Origin: Treponema sp.
GTDB lineage: Bacteria; Spirochaetota; Spirochaetia; Treponematales; Treponemataceae
Direction of reading: 5' to 3'
Assembly (NCBI GenBank): GCA_017484285.1
Contig: JAFUTH010000015.1
Coordinates: forward strand, 248,001 to 312,000
Length of the DNA: 64,000 bases
Of this stretch, positions 17,114-25,537 are shown piece by piece (positions within the stretch are counted from its first letter, which is position 1; every line of letters begins with the position of its first letter). A program made the position numbers and the translations under genes. Below the pieces are notes generated by a model that saw nothing but the letters and a program-made list of their open reading frames with translations, was not told where the DNA came from and ran no database searches.

Positions 17114-19483
17114 TCAATTGTTAAAGAATAGTTCTACTCCTTCCAACAGCCCTTTCGCGCGTTTTTTGAGGGATTCACTTTGGGTGTCGCTCCATTCGTT
17201 TCCAAGCTCAATGTCAACGGTGGGAATCGTGCTGTAGCTCGTTTGTGTTAAATCGACTTCCATTTTTCCGCCGTTGTACACAGTGAATTCTTGATTTGAA
17301 AGCCCCTGAACCAAACAGTCGCCCAAGCGTTCGCTCTCCTGCCAATGTTTGCTCACATTCGGAAGATTTTTGATTCCGTCGGGGATTGAACAGTAGAACA
17401 CGCCCTTGTCTTCTTTTGCATTGTCGCCGTCAAAGTGAATCGCAATGTGAATCTGTGCGCAATTGTTTGCGATGACCGTGCGGGCAACATTGTCAAACTG
17501 CGTGTCAGAAGAATCGCGAATCATGAGCACATCGTAGCCCGCGCCCAAAAGCAAGTCTTTAAAAAGCCGCGCCGTGCGCATATTCACTTCGGCTTCCGTT
17601 TTTCCGTCCTTAAAAACAATGCCGTCGCTCACGGCAGTTGACTCAACTGCGCCCGCCGCCGTAGTTCCGCCCGTGACTTTCGTGGATTTGTCGGGGTGGG
17701 AATAAGTCTTCACTTTTGAGCCGCCCTTCGTTCCGTGCCCCGCATTCACCGCTACCACAAGATTTTTTCGGTTCTTCGTGGCTTTGTACAAAACCGCCTC
17801 GCCCGAGTTGATTTTTGAGAATTCGGCGAAGTGCCATTTCGGGTTCAAAGAAATGCGGGTATCGGAAAATGTGCCGTCATCAGAGAGAAGTTTTGCCTTT
17901 GAAAGGAGCGAAAGCCATGTTTCTCCCGTTTTTCGCTTCATTTCAAGCGTGTTGACACTCACGGAATTCGCATTTACGGGCTGTAATGTTCCCTCGCCGT
18001 CCGTTTCGTCAAAATAGTACGAGCCGAGCGCGCTTATCACATAGTGCTTTCCGTTCACCTTGCCGAGATACAAAAAGACATGCCCGGGAAATCCCATGAG
18101 CGTACCTGGCTCAACGGAAGAAAGCAGGGAATTCTTTTTGGAAAGCGGCACGCCTTCAAAATCAACCGTTTTTCCGCTCATGGCAAGCTGGCTTCGGCTA
18201 TTTCGCGCAAAATTAAAGCCAAAACAGCGGAAAATGCTCATGACATATTCCGAGCAATCGCGGCTTTCGCTCATGCCGCCCCAGCCGTAGTGTTTTCCGA
18301 GCGTTTTAAATGCCAGAGTGAGCGTGTTTTCCGCTGTGTAATCGAGAAGCCCGCGCGTGCAGCACGAAACGGGAAGCGAAGCGTAGGCTGTTCCGAGCGT
18401 GCCGTCGGCTTTTCGGAACGGGATTTCCACGAGATAATTCGCATACGGCTCGCGGTCTAAAAAAGAGCCGATAGTTTCGGCACGGCTCCAATCCGCCGTA
18501 AAAAGATAGGTTCCCATAAAGAGAGGAAGTGCGCCATCAAAATCAACCTGCGCCCGATTCAAAATGTAGTCGGTCGGCAAAAAAAAGCAATCGTCCGTCA
18601 CCGTGACAAACTCGCTTTGTTTTTTTGAAGCATAGTCGAATCGGCGGTTGAATTCTTCATCGGAACAAAACGCAACATCAGAAGCATGCATCCAGCCCGT
18701 GCAGTACGAAGTTTTCACATAGAGAAACTGCTTGCTCTTGCTTTCCCAGAGCACAAGGACAGGCTCGTTCATCAGAATTCCCGAATTCTGCGCGATGTCG
18801 TCGTACCAGTATTCTTTGTCTTCGGTGTAAAAAGTGTCGTCGGGAATAACGCGGAGATTTGAGCGGCGCGTGCAAATTGCCTTGCGCACAGGGTAATCTT
18901 TTTGCGCAAGCTCCTCGTTTTTCGGCTTTCCGCCCATAAAATAATTCATCGACTCAAGCCCCGCGTGATTCATTTCCTCAAAGATGGCGCGCCAGTCTTT
19001 TTGTAAGACGACTTTGATTTCCTCGCCCGATTTTCCCTGCACTTTTTTGTACCACACGGAAGATGCAGGGTATCGTTGTATGCCGCTTCTGATTTCGAGG
19101 GCGGTCATCACGGAATCATATTTTCGCAAGTCGGACACAATCGCAAAATCGGAGTCGGCAGGAAAACGCACGCTCACGACGGCGCGATTCCAGGCGGCGA
19201 TTTCTTCACGGCTCATTTTGACTTTGCGCGGATTTTTCGCGTTTTGAATCCAGAAATCAGAAGAAAGCATGTCGCTCGTCACATCGGGAGCGAGCCGAAT
19301 CAAAGCGGAATCAGATTCCTGCACGGGAGCGAGGGGAGTTGAAGCGCAAGAAACGAGCAAAAAGGAAAGCAACAGAAAATTTCTCACAGAGCAAACGAGG
19401 ACACAGAGAGATGTTTTTTTCAATGGCAGCATTTCTCTCTGTGGACTCTGAGACTCTGTGAGGAATTTAAAAAGATTTTTCAT
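17114..19483 (-). CDS. Two-headed peptidoglycan hydrolase: SH3-NlpC/P60 plus Amidase_3
   Basis: A 789-residue lipoprotein (LLVSC lipobox near residue 48). The central part has SH3-type segments (YCTGWMHASDVAFC) and an NlpC/P60 cysteine-peptidase domain with catalytic Cys near 410 (ESRDCSEYV) and His near 469 (PGHVFLYLG). The C-terminal part from about 573 is an Amidase_3 zinc amidase: NAGHG, AEVNMRTARL, IAIHFDGDN and DIELGN supply the His/Glu/His ligands and catalytic Glu. It should cut both the stem peptide and the MurNAc-L-Ala bond. The ATG at 19483 overlaps the stop of the HAD gene (ATGA). An in-frame palindromic element at 19377-19471 lengthens the N-region of the signal peptide; an internal ATG inside the element (residue 18, MLPLKKTSL) could serve as an alternative start. 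Confidence 0.88.
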   Translation of the reverse strand: MKNLFKFLTESQSPQREMLPLKKTSLCVLVCSVRNFLLLSFLLVSCASTPLAPVQESDSALIRLAPDVTSDMLSSDFWIQNAKNPRKVKMSREEIAAWNRAVVSVRFPADSDFAIVSDLRKYDSVMTALEIRSGIQRYPASSVWYKKVQGKSGEEIKVVLQKDWRAIFEEMNHAGLESMNYFMGGKPKNEELAQKDYPVRKAICTRRSNLRVIPDDTFYTEDKEYWYDDIAQNSGILMNEPVLVLWESKSKQFLYVKTSYCTGWMHASDVAFCSDEEFNRRFDYASKKQSEFVTVTDDCFFLPTDYILNRAQVDFDGALPLFMGTYLFTADWSRAETIGSFLDREPYANYLVEIPFRKADGTLGTAYASLPVSCCTRGLLDYTAENTLTLAFKTLGKHYGWGGMSESRDCSEYVMSIFRCFGFNFARNSRSQLAMSGKTVDFEGVPLSKKNSLLSSVEPGTLMGFPGHVFLYLGKVNGKHYVISALGSYYFDETDGEGTLQPVNANSVSVNTLEMKRKTGETWLSLLSKAKLLSDDGTFSDTRISLNPKWHFAEFSKINSGEAVLYKATKNRKNLVVAVNAGHGTKGGSKVKTYSHPDKSTKVTGGTTAAGAVESTAVSDGIVFKDGKTEAEVNMRTARLFKDLLLGAGYDVLMIRDSSDTQFDNVARTVIANNCAQIHIAIHFDGDNAKEDKGVFYCSIPDGIKNLPNVSKHWQESERLGDCLVQGLSNQEFTVYNGGKMEVDLTQTSYSTIPTVDIELGNEWSDTQSESLKKRAKGLLEGVELFFNN
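19377..19471 (-). repeat. CACAGAG palindromic element, copy 1, inside the hydrolase signal peptide
   Basis: On the - strand: AAATTCCTCACAGAG, spacer, CACAGAGAG, loop of about 30 nt, CTCTCTGTG, spacer, CTCTGTGAGAAATTT. Outer and inner arms are near-perfect inverted repeats. The element is wholly inside the open frame and adds about 31 residues (from KFLTES to SVRNF) between MKNLF and the hydrophobic core LLLSFLLVSC without breaking the frame. Further copies are at 27577-27684 and 28915-29026. Confidence 0.82.
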
Positions 19484-20145
19484 TCACGCGTACCGTTGGT
19501 GAGGAAAGCGGCGACTTCTTTGAGATTCGTGAAGATTTTCCATGCTTTTTCGCGCATTTCGTCATCGGGGGGAATGAGGTCGGGAACCATAATGCATTTT
19601 ATGCCCGCCGCAAACGCCGAGCGCACACCGTTCGGACTGTCTTCGATTGCCACACATTCAGACGGGGAAAGACTAAGAGAACTTGCCGCCTTCAAATAGA
19701 TTTCGGGGTCGGGCTTTGAGTGAGCAACCATGTCGCCCGTGGTGATTGTCTCAAAATAATCGAAAATGCCCGCTTCTTTGAGCTGGGGATGCACTTTGAC
19801 CGCCCGCGTGGAACTTGCCACCGCCAAGCGAAAGCCCGCCTTTTTGAGCGATTTCAAGCACTCGACAACGAACGGCATTTTTTTAAGTCCCTCTTCGTGC
19901 CAGACGACATCAAAAAACTCGCCCGCCTTTTCGCGGAACGCAGTCGCCGCTTCTTCGCTCGGAAGATAGTTTTGTAAAAGGCGCGTCGTGTCAGCGCGGC
20001 TCCGCCCTACGCACTGCATAAAAATTTCGTCGATATTTGAAAGATTATATTCCGCCGCCACCCGCCGCCAGCAGATTTTACAGACAGATTCCGTATCCAA
20101 AAGCACGCCGTCCATATCAAACAAAACGGCCTTAATATGTTCCAT
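19480..20145 (-). CDS. HAD-superfamily phosphatase, beta-phosphoglucomutase-like
   Basis: A 221-residue HAD subfamily IA enzyme. Motif I DMDGVLLDTE (nucleophile D10 and acid D12 of FDMDGV), motif II VASSTR, motif III Lys in SKPDPEIY, motif IV AIEDSPNGVRSA. The helical cap and size fit sugar-phosphate phosphatases or beta-phosphoglucomutases; DGVLLD-T-E is compatible with either. No SD; TATACT lies exactly 6 nt before the ATG, suggesting a leaderless message. The wall hydrolase gene overlaps its stop by 4 nt, so the two are an operon. Confidence 0.87.
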   Translation of the reverse strand: MEHIKAVLFDMDGVLLDTESVCKICWRRVAAEYNLSNIDEIFMQCVGRSRADTTRLLQNYLPSEEAATAFREKAGEFFDVVWHEEGLKKMPFVVECLKSLKKAGFRLAVASSTRAVKVHPQLKEAGIFDYFETITTGDMVAHSKPDPEIYLKAASSLSLSPSECVAIEDSPNGVRSAFAAGIKCIMVPDLIPPDDEMREKAWKIFTNLKEVAAFLTNGTRE

Positions 20146-20157
20146 GATGTCAGTATA
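20146..20157 (-). promoter_or_regulatory. -10 box of the HAD-hydrolase operon, leaderless geometry
   Basis: TATACT at 20152-20157, then GACATC and the ATG at 20145. The -35 region (TGGAAG, 17-nt spacer) is weak. Confidence 0.5.
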
Positions 20158-20221
20158 TCAAAAAAAGCGCTGAACTTCCACGCAAAAAGAAACGATAAAA
20201 CACTTTACTGCCAGAAAATGC

Positions 20222-20322
20222 AAAAAACTGCACTGTGGAACGCAGACGAAAATTAAGGGGTACCCTCGTTTAGGGGGATACCTTGATTTTCGTCGTCGCT
20301 GGGACCCGCAGTGCAGTTTTTT
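20222..20322 (+). repeat. Long covarying hairpin element, copy B
   Basis: A 101-bp palindrome between the LolA-like gene and the HAD gene. Outer stem AAAAAACTGCACTG is perfectly complementary to 20309-20322. Internal loop ACGCAGA opposite TCGTCGCTGGGA is identical to copy A, inner stem CGAAAAT.AAGG pairs with one G-U, and the apical region again has TACCCTCG and TAGGGGGA. Motif order runs on the + strand, opposite to copy A. The remaining intergenic sequence (20158-20221 and 20323-20351) shows nothing else. Confidence 0.8.
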
Positions 20323-20351
20323 GGGTATGTCAGTGAATCCTGTTTTACCGC

Positions 20352-21140
20352 TTATTTGCCTGTCGCGAGGAAGTCCTGCGTGAAGTAGCGGTCTGGGAGC
20401 GGCTGGTCAACCGTGATGTTCACCATTTTGATTGATGATGAGTGACCGGTCTGGACATTCGTCATCACATTTTCCATCGGAACATTGTACACGCGACCAT
20501 TAGTTCCTGGCATTTTGTTGATTGCCTTGATTTCGTTGATTTTAACGAGTTTGCCTTTTTTGTCGTACATCTCGATGTAAGTCGGAATCCAAGCATCTTT
20601 GGTGACATACGAAATGCGGTATGAATACTGGCTTGATTTCGGGTCTTTCGGCGTTGATTTTACGACATACAAATCTTTGAAGTTACCTTTGTCCTCGCTT
20701 TCTTTAAGAAGCTCGTGCGTGTCATCAGCGACTTCGCGGGTGCTCATGTCATCGTAAGAAAAATCTGTGCCGACGAATGATTTTCCGCCGTCAGAAGAAG
20801 CGACGCGGCGTGTGTTTTTGAGCGACGGGAGATAAATCCATTTGTCGTCGTCCTTGCCGTCATTTTCTTTCTGCAAGAAGCGAGTGTCTTTTACCGAAGC
20901 CGGTGACAAGAAAATCATTACGACATCAGAAAGATTGTTTTTGCAGCGACCGTATTCGCCGACATTGCGTGTTTCCTCGACTTTGCCGTTCTTAGACAAT
21001 GTGAGCTGAACCGCAGCCTTTGTGAAGTCCGGTTTCTGGCGGTCATACACATGCGTCATGATTTCCGTTCCGTCGATTGCGAATGCGCTCGCGCCAACTG
21101 CGAATGCTGCCATTACAGCCAAAGTTTTCAAAAGTTTCAT
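20352..21140 (-). CDS. LolA-like outer-membrane lipoprotein-sorting protein, periplasmic carrier
   Basis: A 262-residue secreted protein with a cleavable signal (MKLLKTLAVMAAFAVGASAFA). The mature part is the LolA-fold family usually annotated as outer membrane lipoprotein-sorting protein, with the block SPASVKDTRFLQ ... DDKWIYLPSLKNTRRV ... FSYDDMSTREV. It is paralogous to the protein at 24707-25519. SD GGAGG precedes ATG. It lies 53 nt after the RND exporter gene, with a GGGCGG/CCGCCC hairpin in the gap, and should be co-transcribed with it. It probably receives hydrophobic cargo from the exporter in the periplasm; cargo unknown. Confidence 0.83.
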   Translation of the reverse strand: MKLLKTLAVMAAFAVGASAFAIDGTEIMTHVYDRQKPDFTKAAVQLTLSKNGKVEETRNVGEYGRCKNNLSDVVMIFLSPASVKDTRFLQKENDGKDDDKWIYLPSLKNTRRVASSDGGKSFVGTDFSYDDMSTREVADDTHELLKESEDKGNFKDLYVVKSTPKDPKSSQYSYRISYVTKDAWIPTYIEMYDKKGKLVKINEIKAINKMPGTNGRVYNVPMENVMTNVQTGHSSSIKMVNITVDQPLPDRYFTQDFLATGK

Positions 21141-21152
21141 AAAAATACCTCC

Positions 21153-21170
21153 ATTGTGGGCGGCTCAACC
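21153..21170 (-). terminator. Short GC hairpin between exporter and LolA-like gene
   Basis: GGGCGG, 5-nt loop, CCGCCC just before the SD of the LolA-like gene. No T-tract follows, so it is more likely an mRNA processing or stability element than a terminator. Confidence 0.35.
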
Positions 21171-21182
21171 GCCCGTTATATC

Positions 21183-21216
21183 CGTTTAAATTTTCAGTTT
21201 TCCGTTTTCAACTTCT
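21183..21216 (-). repeat. Imperfect NNNGAAA heptamer array 1
   Basis: On the - strand the units GTTGAAA ACGGAAA ACTGAAA ATTT run across the last codons of the exporter (LKTEN stop). Similar arrays are at 40963-41005 and 43720-43795. Confidence 0.5.
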
Positions 21217-24046
21217 CTTTGTATGCTTCTTTCTGCTCTTTTGACCACATGAATTTCGGGTCGAAGGCGTTCAAAAGCCCCGGAATCACCGTCATAGCGA
21301 GCGTAGAGCTCGTAAACATGACGACCGCGACCAACGCGCCGATGTAGCGCAAGATGATGAAGCGGCTGAACAAGAGCACACAGAAGCCCAATCCGACGGC
21401 GATTGCGTTCGTGATGATGCCTTTGCCGCTCGTCTTGAACGTGCGCTTGGTGACTTCCTCGAGGTCGTCGGTGAGCGCGCGCTGTGCCTTGTAGGTCTCC
21501 ATGAAGTGAATCGTGTAGTCAATGCCGACACCGATTGCAACCGACGCAATGATACTCGTGCACAAGTCAAGCGCGATTCCCGCATAGCCCATGACCATGA
21601 AGTTCAGCAAAATCGTAAGCCCGAGCGGAATTGCACCGATAATGCCCGCCCACGGAGACTTGAACGAAAGCGAGATGATGAGGAAGACCATCACGAGCGA
21701 GAGGATGATACTCGTCGTCTGGCTGTCCACGACCATTTTCGTCATCGTGTATTCCATTTCGCCGTTGCCCGTCGCCTCAAGCGTGTAGCCTTCGGGGAAA
21801 TACTTCGCCGCATACGCCTTTGCGTCCGCGATGATTTTTGCCGTGTCGTCGGTTGAATGCGTGCGGAGCTGTACCTGCGTGCGGATTGCCGTCGGCATGG
21901 TCATGTTGTTCGCGAACCGCTGAATCTGGTCGCTCGAAAGCAAATACAAATACTGCGTGACCAAATCACCGAGCTCTTCGCGACTTGCGACCGGATATTT
22001 TGCGACATCGTACGGAATCTCGTAGTAGTCGATGCCGTTGAAGTTGAGCTGTTTTTCAAGCTCGCTTACGAACTTCTCAACAGTCGCCTTTTTTCCGCCC
22101 GCGGCACTGTACGCTGAGTGAAGCCGCTCGAGCATCTGCTGCACCGAGACCGTCTCAGACATGATTCCTTCGGTTGAGTCAGGCACGTTCATTACCTGAT
22201 TCATGCGCTTGATGAACGTGGTGAATGAAACCATCTTGCCGATTCCGTCATGGTGCGCGAGGAGATATTCCTGCATGCCGTCAACCGCCTTTAAGATTTC
22301 GGGGTTGGTAAGCATGTAATACTCTTTTGGCGCTTCGTTTGCTGCATCCGCAGCCCCGCCGGTAGAATCCGTGCCGAATCCAAAATCGTCCGTCGCCGCG
22401 CCGAATCCAAAGTCATCACCCGCTCCGCCAAAATCAAAGTCGCTTTCGATTGAATCCGCGACAGACGTGCCGCCACCGAAGTCACCGAAATCAAAGTCGC
22501 TCGCAATCTCAGAGGCAGTCGAGTCGCTTGCGTCAGAAGAAAGGGCAGACGGCTCTTTTTCATTTCCGCTTACGATAAGATAGAGCGTGTTTGAGCCGGC
22601 AAGGTGCTCGTCAACATAGGTGATGTCCTGTCGGAATTTTGAGTCCGGCGGGAAGTAGTTGACCAGAGCCGTATCGACGACGAGCATCCTAAATCCGATA
22701 ATCGCCACCACGATGAGAATTGCCGTTGAGACAATCAAGCGCGGTTTTGTGCCCGAGAAGAAGTGGTAGATTGAATAGAGCGTAGAAGATGTTGCTTCTT
22801 CTGAAGTTTTTCCGCCCTGTCGCTTGAGCTGCTTTTCGAGGCGCATCTTGATTTTTGTAGAAATTCTGTCCTTATTGCGCCAGTGTTTTCCGACCACGTT
22901 AATGGGCGTAACATACAAAAGACACGGAATCAAAGTCATTGAAAGCACGAGCGAGAACACAACGCCCGCCGCCGCGAACACAGAGAATGACTTCAACGGC
23001 ATAATCGGGCTCGTGATATTCGAGATGAAGCCCGCAACGGTGGTAACGCCCGCAAGCACAACCGCAACCCACACGTCTTTTAAGCCGTATTCGATTGCCT
23101 CGGCGTGCTTTTCTTTGGTGATTTCGCCTTCGATTCGGTCAATGCCGATGTAATAGTGAGTGAGCACGTGAATGCCGTACGCAGAGCCGCACGCCACCAA
23201 ACAGACCGGGATAACGCTTCCGATAATCGTGAAGGTGATTCCGAGCATACACATGATGCCCACAGACCAAATCGTCGCCATCAAAACCGTAATCAACGGC
23301 AAAAGCGTGCCGCTCCAAGTGTGGAACGAGAAGTAGAGTGAAAGAAGCACCACGAGCGCGACAAACGGAATCAAGACCAAAAGGTCACTAATCATGAAGT
23401 TGTAGCCGTCGTCGCTCAAAACCGGGTCGCCGAAGTAGCGCACCTCAAGGTCGCTTCCCGCAACTGCTTCTTCACAGATTTTCTGGATTTCGTGCAGAGA
23501 AGCCATCTGCCGCTTAGAGTTGAGCATGTTGCCGTTTTCGTCTTTTGGCTCAAGCGTAATCATCATCTGGGTGGTTTTGCCGTCGTCGGTGATGATGACG
23601 CGGTTGTACATTTCCTGCCAGTCGATGAGTTTTTCTTTTATTTGCTCCATTTCCTCTGGTGAACCCGTGTAGTCGTCCCCGCCAATCAGGCTTGAAGCCT
23701 TAAGACCGCCGTCCTCGCCCACGACAAAGTCGATGTTTGAGAGCGAATCGATGTTCTCGACGTACGGAACGCCGCCAATCTGGTCGGTGATGGTCTGCAC
23801 AATCTGAATGTACTCAGGCGTAATGATTGACTCGCCCTGCGTCTCAAGAGAGATGCCGAGCACCATCATGCTTCCGAAATCTTCCTCAGCCTTAAGCATG
23901 CGCTGGTATGACTCGGAACTCTGCGGCATGTACATTCGCACCGTGTTTTCGATAGCGATTGTGCGAAGCTGCCAGGTAAAAAATGCAGTGATAACAAGGC
24001 TTACCGCAATAATGAGCGGAGAGCATTTGAGCATTTTTTTAATCAT
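21194..24046 (-). CDS. RND/MMPL-family exporter with sterol-sensing-like transmembrane domains
   Basis: A 950-residue inner-membrane protein. The ATG at 24046 is chosen because GGAGG lies 9 nt before it; the frame extends 12 codons further without an SD. Layout: TM1 near 8-25, a periplasmic loop to about 220, a block of five TM segments, a second periplasmic loop, then TM7-12. Family motifs include GSAYGIHVLTHYY and VAIGVGIDYTIHFMETY, typical of MMPL/RND exporters of lipids. The second loop contains an Asp/Phe/Gly-rich tract at about 510-563 (repeats of DFDFG and DDFGFG) that resembles the mature N-terminus of the putative barrel at 25538. Regulated divergently from the ArsR-type gene. Confidence 0.88.
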   Translation of the reverse strand: MIKKMLKCSPLIIAVSLVITAFFTWQLRTIAIENTVRMYMPQSSESYQRMLKAEEDFGSMMVLGISLETQGESIITPEYIQIVQTITDQIGGVPYVENIDSLSNIDFVVGEDGGLKASSLIGGDDYTGSPEEMEQIKEKLIDWQEMYNRVIITDDGKTTQMMITLEPKDENGNMLNSKRQMASLHEIQKICEEAVAGSDLEVRYFGDPVLSDDGYNFMISDLLVLIPFVALVVLLSLYFSFHTWSGTLLPLITVLMATIWSVGIMCMLGITFTIIGSVIPVCLVACGSAYGIHVLTHYYIGIDRIEGEITKEKHAEAIEYGLKDVWVAVVLAGVTTVAGFISNITSPIMPLKSFSVFAAAGVVFSLVLSMTLIPCLLYVTPINVVGKHWRNKDRISTKIKMRLEKQLKRQGGKTSEEATSSTLYSIYHFFSGTKPRLIVSTAILIVVAIIGFRMLVVDTALVNYFPPDSKFRQDITYVDEHLAGSNTLYLIVSGNEKEPSALSSDASDSTASEIASDFDFGDFGGGTSVADSIESDFDFGGAGDDFGFGAATDDFGFGTDSTGGAADAANEAPKEYYMLTNPEILKAVDGMQEYLLAHHDGIGKMVSFTTFIKRMNQVMNVPDSTEGIMSETVSVQQMLERLHSAYSAAGGKKATVEKFVSELEKQLNFNGIDYYEIPYDVAKYPVASREELGDLVTQYLYLLSSDQIQRFANNMTMPTAIRTQVQLRTHSTDDTAKIIADAKAYAAKYFPEGYTLEATGNGEMEYTMTKMVVDSQTTSIILSLVMVFLIISLSFKSPWAGIIGAIPLGLTILLNFMVMGYAGIALDLCTSIIASVAIGVGIDYTIHFMETYKAQRALTDDLEEVTKRTFKTSGKGIITNAIAVGLGFCVLLFSRFIILRYIGALVAVVMFTSSTLAMTVIPGLLNAFDPKFMWSKEQKEAYKEKLKTEN

Positions 24047-24099
24047 CAGGAAAAACCTCCTCAAAAAAAAATATACTTGCAATTCATAGATGAATCGTT

Positions 24100-24138
24100 T
24101 ATATTGGTTTAAGTAATTAAACTGTTAAACCTAATATA
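24100..24138. promoter_or_regulatory. Inverted-repeat operator for the ArsR-type regulator
   Basis: TATATTGGTTTAA (24100-24112) and TTAAACCTAATATA (24125-24138) form an imperfect palindrome with a 1-nt bulge. Nested inside is GTTTAA-GTAA-TTAAAC (24107-24122). The right half covers the -10 box of the exporter promoter, the arrangement expected for repression. Confidence 0.6.
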
Positions 24139-24161
24139 GCGAACGCGATTGCATGTGTCAA
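24133..24161 (-). promoter_or_regulatory. Promoter of the exporter-LolA operon
   Basis: -35 TTGACA (24156-24161), 17-nt spacer, -10 TATATT (24133-24138). The -10 and expected start site lie within the inverted repeat at 24100-24138. Confidence 0.7.
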
Positions 24162-24217
24162 TTCTTTTTTTAAGAAAATTTACATCATAATCGCGCAAAA
24201 CGTAAAAGGATTTTACC

Positions 24218-24580
24218 ATGATTGATAAAGAACAACTGGAGCGCGCCACACAGCAGTTCCAAGCCTGCTCTGCCCTCTTTGTTGCGCTCGGCGACACCAC
24301 GCGGCAAAAGCTCTGCCTCGACCTCGCGGAAGCCGCCGATGAGGGAATCAACGTCGCGCAGCTTTCGGGAAAGTCAATTCTCTCGCGCCCGGCGATTTCC
24401 CACCATCTCAAGGTGCTCAAAGACGCGAAAATCGTCGAGCCGGTCAAAAAAGGCACGCAGATTTTCTACCGACTGCGGCTCAAGGAAGTGTTTCAAGATG
24501 TCAAATCGCTCATCGACACGGTTGAGACAATCATCGAATCCGAGGAAGACGCGGGCACAAAAACAACGGTCGGCGACTAG
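24218..24580 (+). CDS. ArsR-family transcriptional regulator
   Basis: A 120-residue winged-helix protein with SD AAGGA 7-8 nt before ATG. ALGDTTRQKLCLDLAEA, a recognition helix in RPAISHHLKVLKDAKIV and wing KKGTQIFYRL define the ArsR/SmtB fold. The metal-binding ELCVCDL motif is absent, so the inducer is probably not a heavy metal. It is divergent from the exporter, followed by a second LolA-like gene and a barrel gene, and is the obvious local regulator of this cluster. Confidence 0.88.
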   Translation: MIDKEQLERATQQFQACSALFVALGDTTRQKLCLDLAEAADEGINVAQLSGKSILSRPAISHHLKVLKDAKIVEPVKKGTQIFYRLRLKEVFQDVKSLIDTVETIIESEEDAGTKTTVGD

Positions 24581-24612
24581 CGAGCGCAACGCGTAGAATA
24601 GAAAAATAAAAG

Positions 24613-24641
24613 TTGAAATATACTTAACTCTGTGTTATAGT
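24613..24641 (+). promoter_or_regulatory. Promoter of the LolA-like/barrel operon
   Basis: -35 TTGAAA (24613-24618), 17-nt spacer, -10 TATAGT (24636-24641). The start codon is 66 nt after the -10. No copy of the ArsR-type inverted repeat was seen here, so this half may not share the same control. Confidence 0.65.
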
Positions 24642-24652
24642 AACCTTTAAGA

Positions 24653-24680
24653 GGTGCATTTCTGCGCACAGAAACACACC
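24653..24680 (+). other. 5' UTR hairpin before the second LolA-like gene
   Basis: GGTG-cat-TTCTG-cgca-CAGAA-aca-CACC forms a two-part stem near the predicted 5' end of the message. No T-tract follows. It may stabilise the transcript. Confidence 0.45.
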
Positions 24681-24706
24681 CTGCACTCATCATCTAAGGA
24701 GATTCT

Positions 24707-25519
24707 ATGAAAATCACAAAACGAATCGCAACGGCACTTGCTGTCATCGCTCTCGGCGCATCGGTGTTTGCTGACGAAGCATACGACATCGTAAAAAAAT
24801 CATCTACCCTCGAGGCACCAGACACGTCTCAGGCAGTCATGATGATTTCAAACATCGAAAAGAACGGCGCGACCGAACTCCGCGAAATGCGCCAGTACGG
24901 ACGAAAAGTCAACGGTCTCAAATCAACCGTCTTTGACTTCCGCTCTCCGGCAAGCGTAAAAGACACACGCGTTCTCCAGGCTGAAAAAAACGGCCACGAA
25001 GACGACCGCTGGATTTACATGCCGAACTTGCGTCAGGTACGCCGAATCCCGATGGGCGAGCGCTACAAGCAGTTCGTCGGCTGTGAATTCACGTACAACG
25101 ACATGGCTATCCGCCACGTAGACGACGACAAGCACGAACTTCTCGAAAGCAACGTCAAAGTCACCGCAGGAAGCAAAAACTACACCTGCTGGAAAATCAA
25201 GTCTGTTCCGCTCAAAAAGTCAGAGGTTGAGTACTCATACCGCGTTCAGTACATCGACACTGAGACCTATCTACCGGCAAAAATCGAGTACTACGACAAA
25301 AAAGACCAAAACAAAATCATGAAGACCTACACCACTGAGGACTGGAAATACCTCACCTCAAAGACAGGCAAAAAATACACCATGCGCATGAAGGCACGCA
25401 TCGTAAACAACATCTCTGGTCGCCAGACATTCCTTGAAATCAAAGACCCGCTCATGGACGCAGGAGTTTCGGACGCATACTTCACGCAGCAGTACCTTTC
25501 AACAGGTAAAGCTAAATAA
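24707..25519 (+). CDS. LolA-like outer-membrane lipoprotein-sorting protein, second paralogue
   Basis: A 270-residue secreted protein (signal MKITKRIATALAVIALGASVFA), SD AAGGAG. It shares with the 20352-21140 protein the blocks FRSPASVKDTRVLQ, DDRWIYMPNLRQVRRI and FTYNDMAIRHVDDDKHELLE, showing recent common ancestry. LolA-fold proteins bind lipid acyl chains in a half-barrel. It is 18 nt before the barrel gene, so it may hand cargo to the outer membrane while its paralogue works with the exporter. Confidence 0.83.
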   Translation: MKITKRIATALAVIALGASVFADEAYDIVKKSSTLEAPDTSQAVMMISNIEKNGATELREMRQYGRKVNGLKSTVFDFRSPASVKDTRVLQAEKNGHEDDRWIYMPNLRQVRRIPMGERYKQFVGCEFTYNDMAIRHVDDDKHELLESNVKVTAGSKNYTCWKIKSVPLKKSEVEYSYRVQYIDTETYLPAKIEYYDKKDQNKIMKTYTTEDWKYLTSKTGKKYTMRMKARIVNNISGRQTFLEIKDPLMDAGVSDAYFTQQYLSTGKAK

Positions 25520-25537
25520 CGACAGGAGTTTTATACC

